DNA of 6,478 nucleotides. It comes from Promethearchaeota archaeon. Its GTDB lineage: Archaea; Asgardarchaeota; Lokiarchaeia; Sigyniarchaeales; SOKP01. Below the pieces are notes generated by a model. That model did not search any database. It worked only from the letters and a program-made list of their open reading frames with translations, and was not told the DNA's origin. Numbering within the stretch: the first letter of the stretch is position 1; the number at the start of each line of letters is the position of its first letter. The translations under genes and the position numbers were made by a program. Positions 5,593-6,478 of this stretch are shown piece by piece. The stretch is from positions 1 through 6,478 of the forward strand of contig JAUWHC010000161.1 of the NCBI GenBank assembly GCA_030606095.1, written 5' to 3'.

Positions 5593-6478
5593 TTGATATT
5601 ATATTTAGTCGATCAAGGTAATTTAAAAGAAATTAAGAAACCAGTGTTTAGTACCGGAGACACATACATCGTGGACGACGATAAAACAATTTACGTGTGG
5701 ATAGGAAATAAATGTAGCATAGATGAAAAGACAGCTGGGGCAGCACAAGCTCGAACATTGGACCAACAACGGGGTGGAGCAGCAAAAATAATAACTATTG
5801 ACCAAAATCAAGAATCATCTGATTTTATGAAATCAATAAGTTCTATAGGCGCTATGAAGGTTGTTGAGAAGAATTACGCAAAAACTCTGCTCAAAGATGT
5901 ATCTACAGGGGATTTTGCTGGGTTTTCAGAGTGGAAGAACGTTCTATATCGCGTTTCGGCCGAGGAATTTGATGGAATTAACACTATGAAAATGATCCAA
6001 GTCCCATTCACTAAAGATTCTTTAGAATCAGAAGATTGTTTTATTGCTGATTTAGGCAATAAAGTTTACATTTGGCAAGGAAGTACATGCAATGTAAAAG
6101 AAAAAGTTAAAGCGGGTCAATGGGCTAGACACATTGATGCTGAGAGAGCTGGCGCCCAAAATGAAAAGATCTTTGAAGAAGGGGACGATAGCGAATTTCT
6201 CGCAGCGTTAGGTAGAGGAGTGGATTACAAAGAATCGGATGCCGTCCAATTTAGAGCAGAATCAGTGTTGGAACCCGAAACAGAAGCCGATAAAGCCGCA
6301 GCAGAAATTCAACCAGAACTCAAATCAGAAGTAAAAGATGTCACTCCTGACGATATAAAAGCAGATATTGCCCACATTAAGGCAGTAAGTGCATCTAGTG
6401 CCAGTCCTGGAATCCCTGGACGACATGATGATTCTCTTTTAACTGTTGAAAAACATGAAGGACGTAGAAAATGTCCGA
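5593..6478 (+). CDS. Two-domain gelsolin-like actin regulator (3' end cut by window)
   Basis: The TTG start directly follows an in-frame TAA, and 295 codons are visible without a stop. Residues about 1-95 form a compact gelsolin domain: G22-D23-T-Y-I-V, then the I-Y-V-W36 strand and E45 at the start of the long helix. Residues about 114-207 form a canonical one: L118-Y-R-V, V-P138-F, L144, D148-C-F-I-A-D153, Y159-I-W161-x-G163, E170, and a final E196-G-D with F202-L. D23/E45 and D148/E170 sit where gelsolin type II calcium ligands occur. Gelsolin proteins bind, cap or sever actin filaments, and Asgard two-domain gelsolins are known to act on actin; that activity is inferred for this protein. 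Residues 208-295 are a polar, Glu/Ala/Ser/Pro-rich tail, probably disordered, and the visible part ends at RRKCP, possibly the start of a Cys-pair motif. Base composition is richer in G+C than in the neighbouring genes, notably in the tail. Confidence 0.93.
   Translation, partial: MILYLVDQGNLKEIKKPVFSTGDTYIVDDDKTIYVWIGNKCSIDEKTAGAAQARTLDQQRGGAAKIITIDQNQESSDFMKSISSIGAMKVVEKNYAKTLLKDVSTGDFAGFSEWKNVLYRVSAEEFDGINTMKMIQVPFTKDSLESEDCFIADLGNKVYIWQGSTCNVKEKVKAGQWARHIDAERAGAQNEKIFEEGDDSEFLAALGRGVDYKESDAVQFRAESVLEPETEADKAAAEIQPELKSEVKDVTPDDIKADIAHIKAVSASSASPGIPGRHDDSLLTVEKHEGRRKCP

Noticed and set aside
5623..6059. Two minus-strand open frames of about 60 codons
   Set aside because: Both are antisense to the clearly coding gelsolin domains and have no supporting signals.
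1..6478. Bacterial or eukaryotic origin of the window
   Set aside because: LysE and DUF2225-like genes occur in bacteria, but gelsolin repeats plus a RING-like finger, TATA-type promoters and hairpin-free U tracts fit an Asgard archaeon better. Intron-free, closely packed genes with Shine-Dalgarno sites argue against a eukaryote.
1..6478. CRISPR arrays, tRNA, rRNA or insertion sequences
   Set aside because: No regularly spaced repeats, cloverleaf-like GC-rich segment, transposase motifs or terminal inverted repeats were seen.

Overview
The window is a gene-dense, AT-rich stretch of prokaryotic DNA that most resembles an Asgard archaeon of the Lokiarchaeales type. This lineage call is an inference. 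It rests on a gelsolin-domain protein with two repeats (5593 to the window end), a RING-like zinc-finger protein (window start to 980), archaeal-looking promoters (TTTAWATA-like boxes about 25 nt before predicted transcript starts), short U6 tracts after genes instead of hairpin terminators, and TTG starts. No rRNA, tRNA, CRISPR array or insertion sequence is visible.

Layout. (1) 1-980, plus strand: the 3' part of a helical protein ending in a RING-like zinc finger. (2) 1080-3956, minus strand: four genes, read right to left. They are a small four-helix membrane protein (3597-3956), a tail-anchored protein with a Trp-marked 40-residue repeat (2886-3479), a LysE-family exporter (2201-2860) and a two-CxxC zinc protein resembling DUF2225 (1080-1928). 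The tail-anchored protein and the exporter almost certainly share a transcript. The first and last genes appear to have their own promoters. (3) 4082-5461, plus strand: a complete fold-type I PLP aminotransferase with all key active-site residues. (4) 5593-6478, plus strand: the gelsolin-domain protein, which runs off the window. It begins with TTG directly after an in-frame stop and has the best promoter and ribosome-binding site in the window.

How the parts work together. No single pathway links these genes. The gelsolin protein and the RING-like protein are both eukaryotic-signature-type proteins (actin regulation, and possibly ubiquitin-type ligation), but they are about 4.6 kb apart and are not an operon. 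The exporter and the tail-anchored repeat protein form the only convincing functional neighbourhood, and the repeat protein is the least explained item here. All ten of its tryptophans fall on one narrow stripe of a continuous helix that leads into a C-terminal membrane anchor.

Intergenic regions. No gap exceeds 300 bases. The longest (1944-2200) holds a candidate promoter for the zinc protein and a cluster of TTGAAAT elements, including a perfect 14-bp palindrome. A second perfect inverted repeat lies just upstream of the gelsolin promoter.
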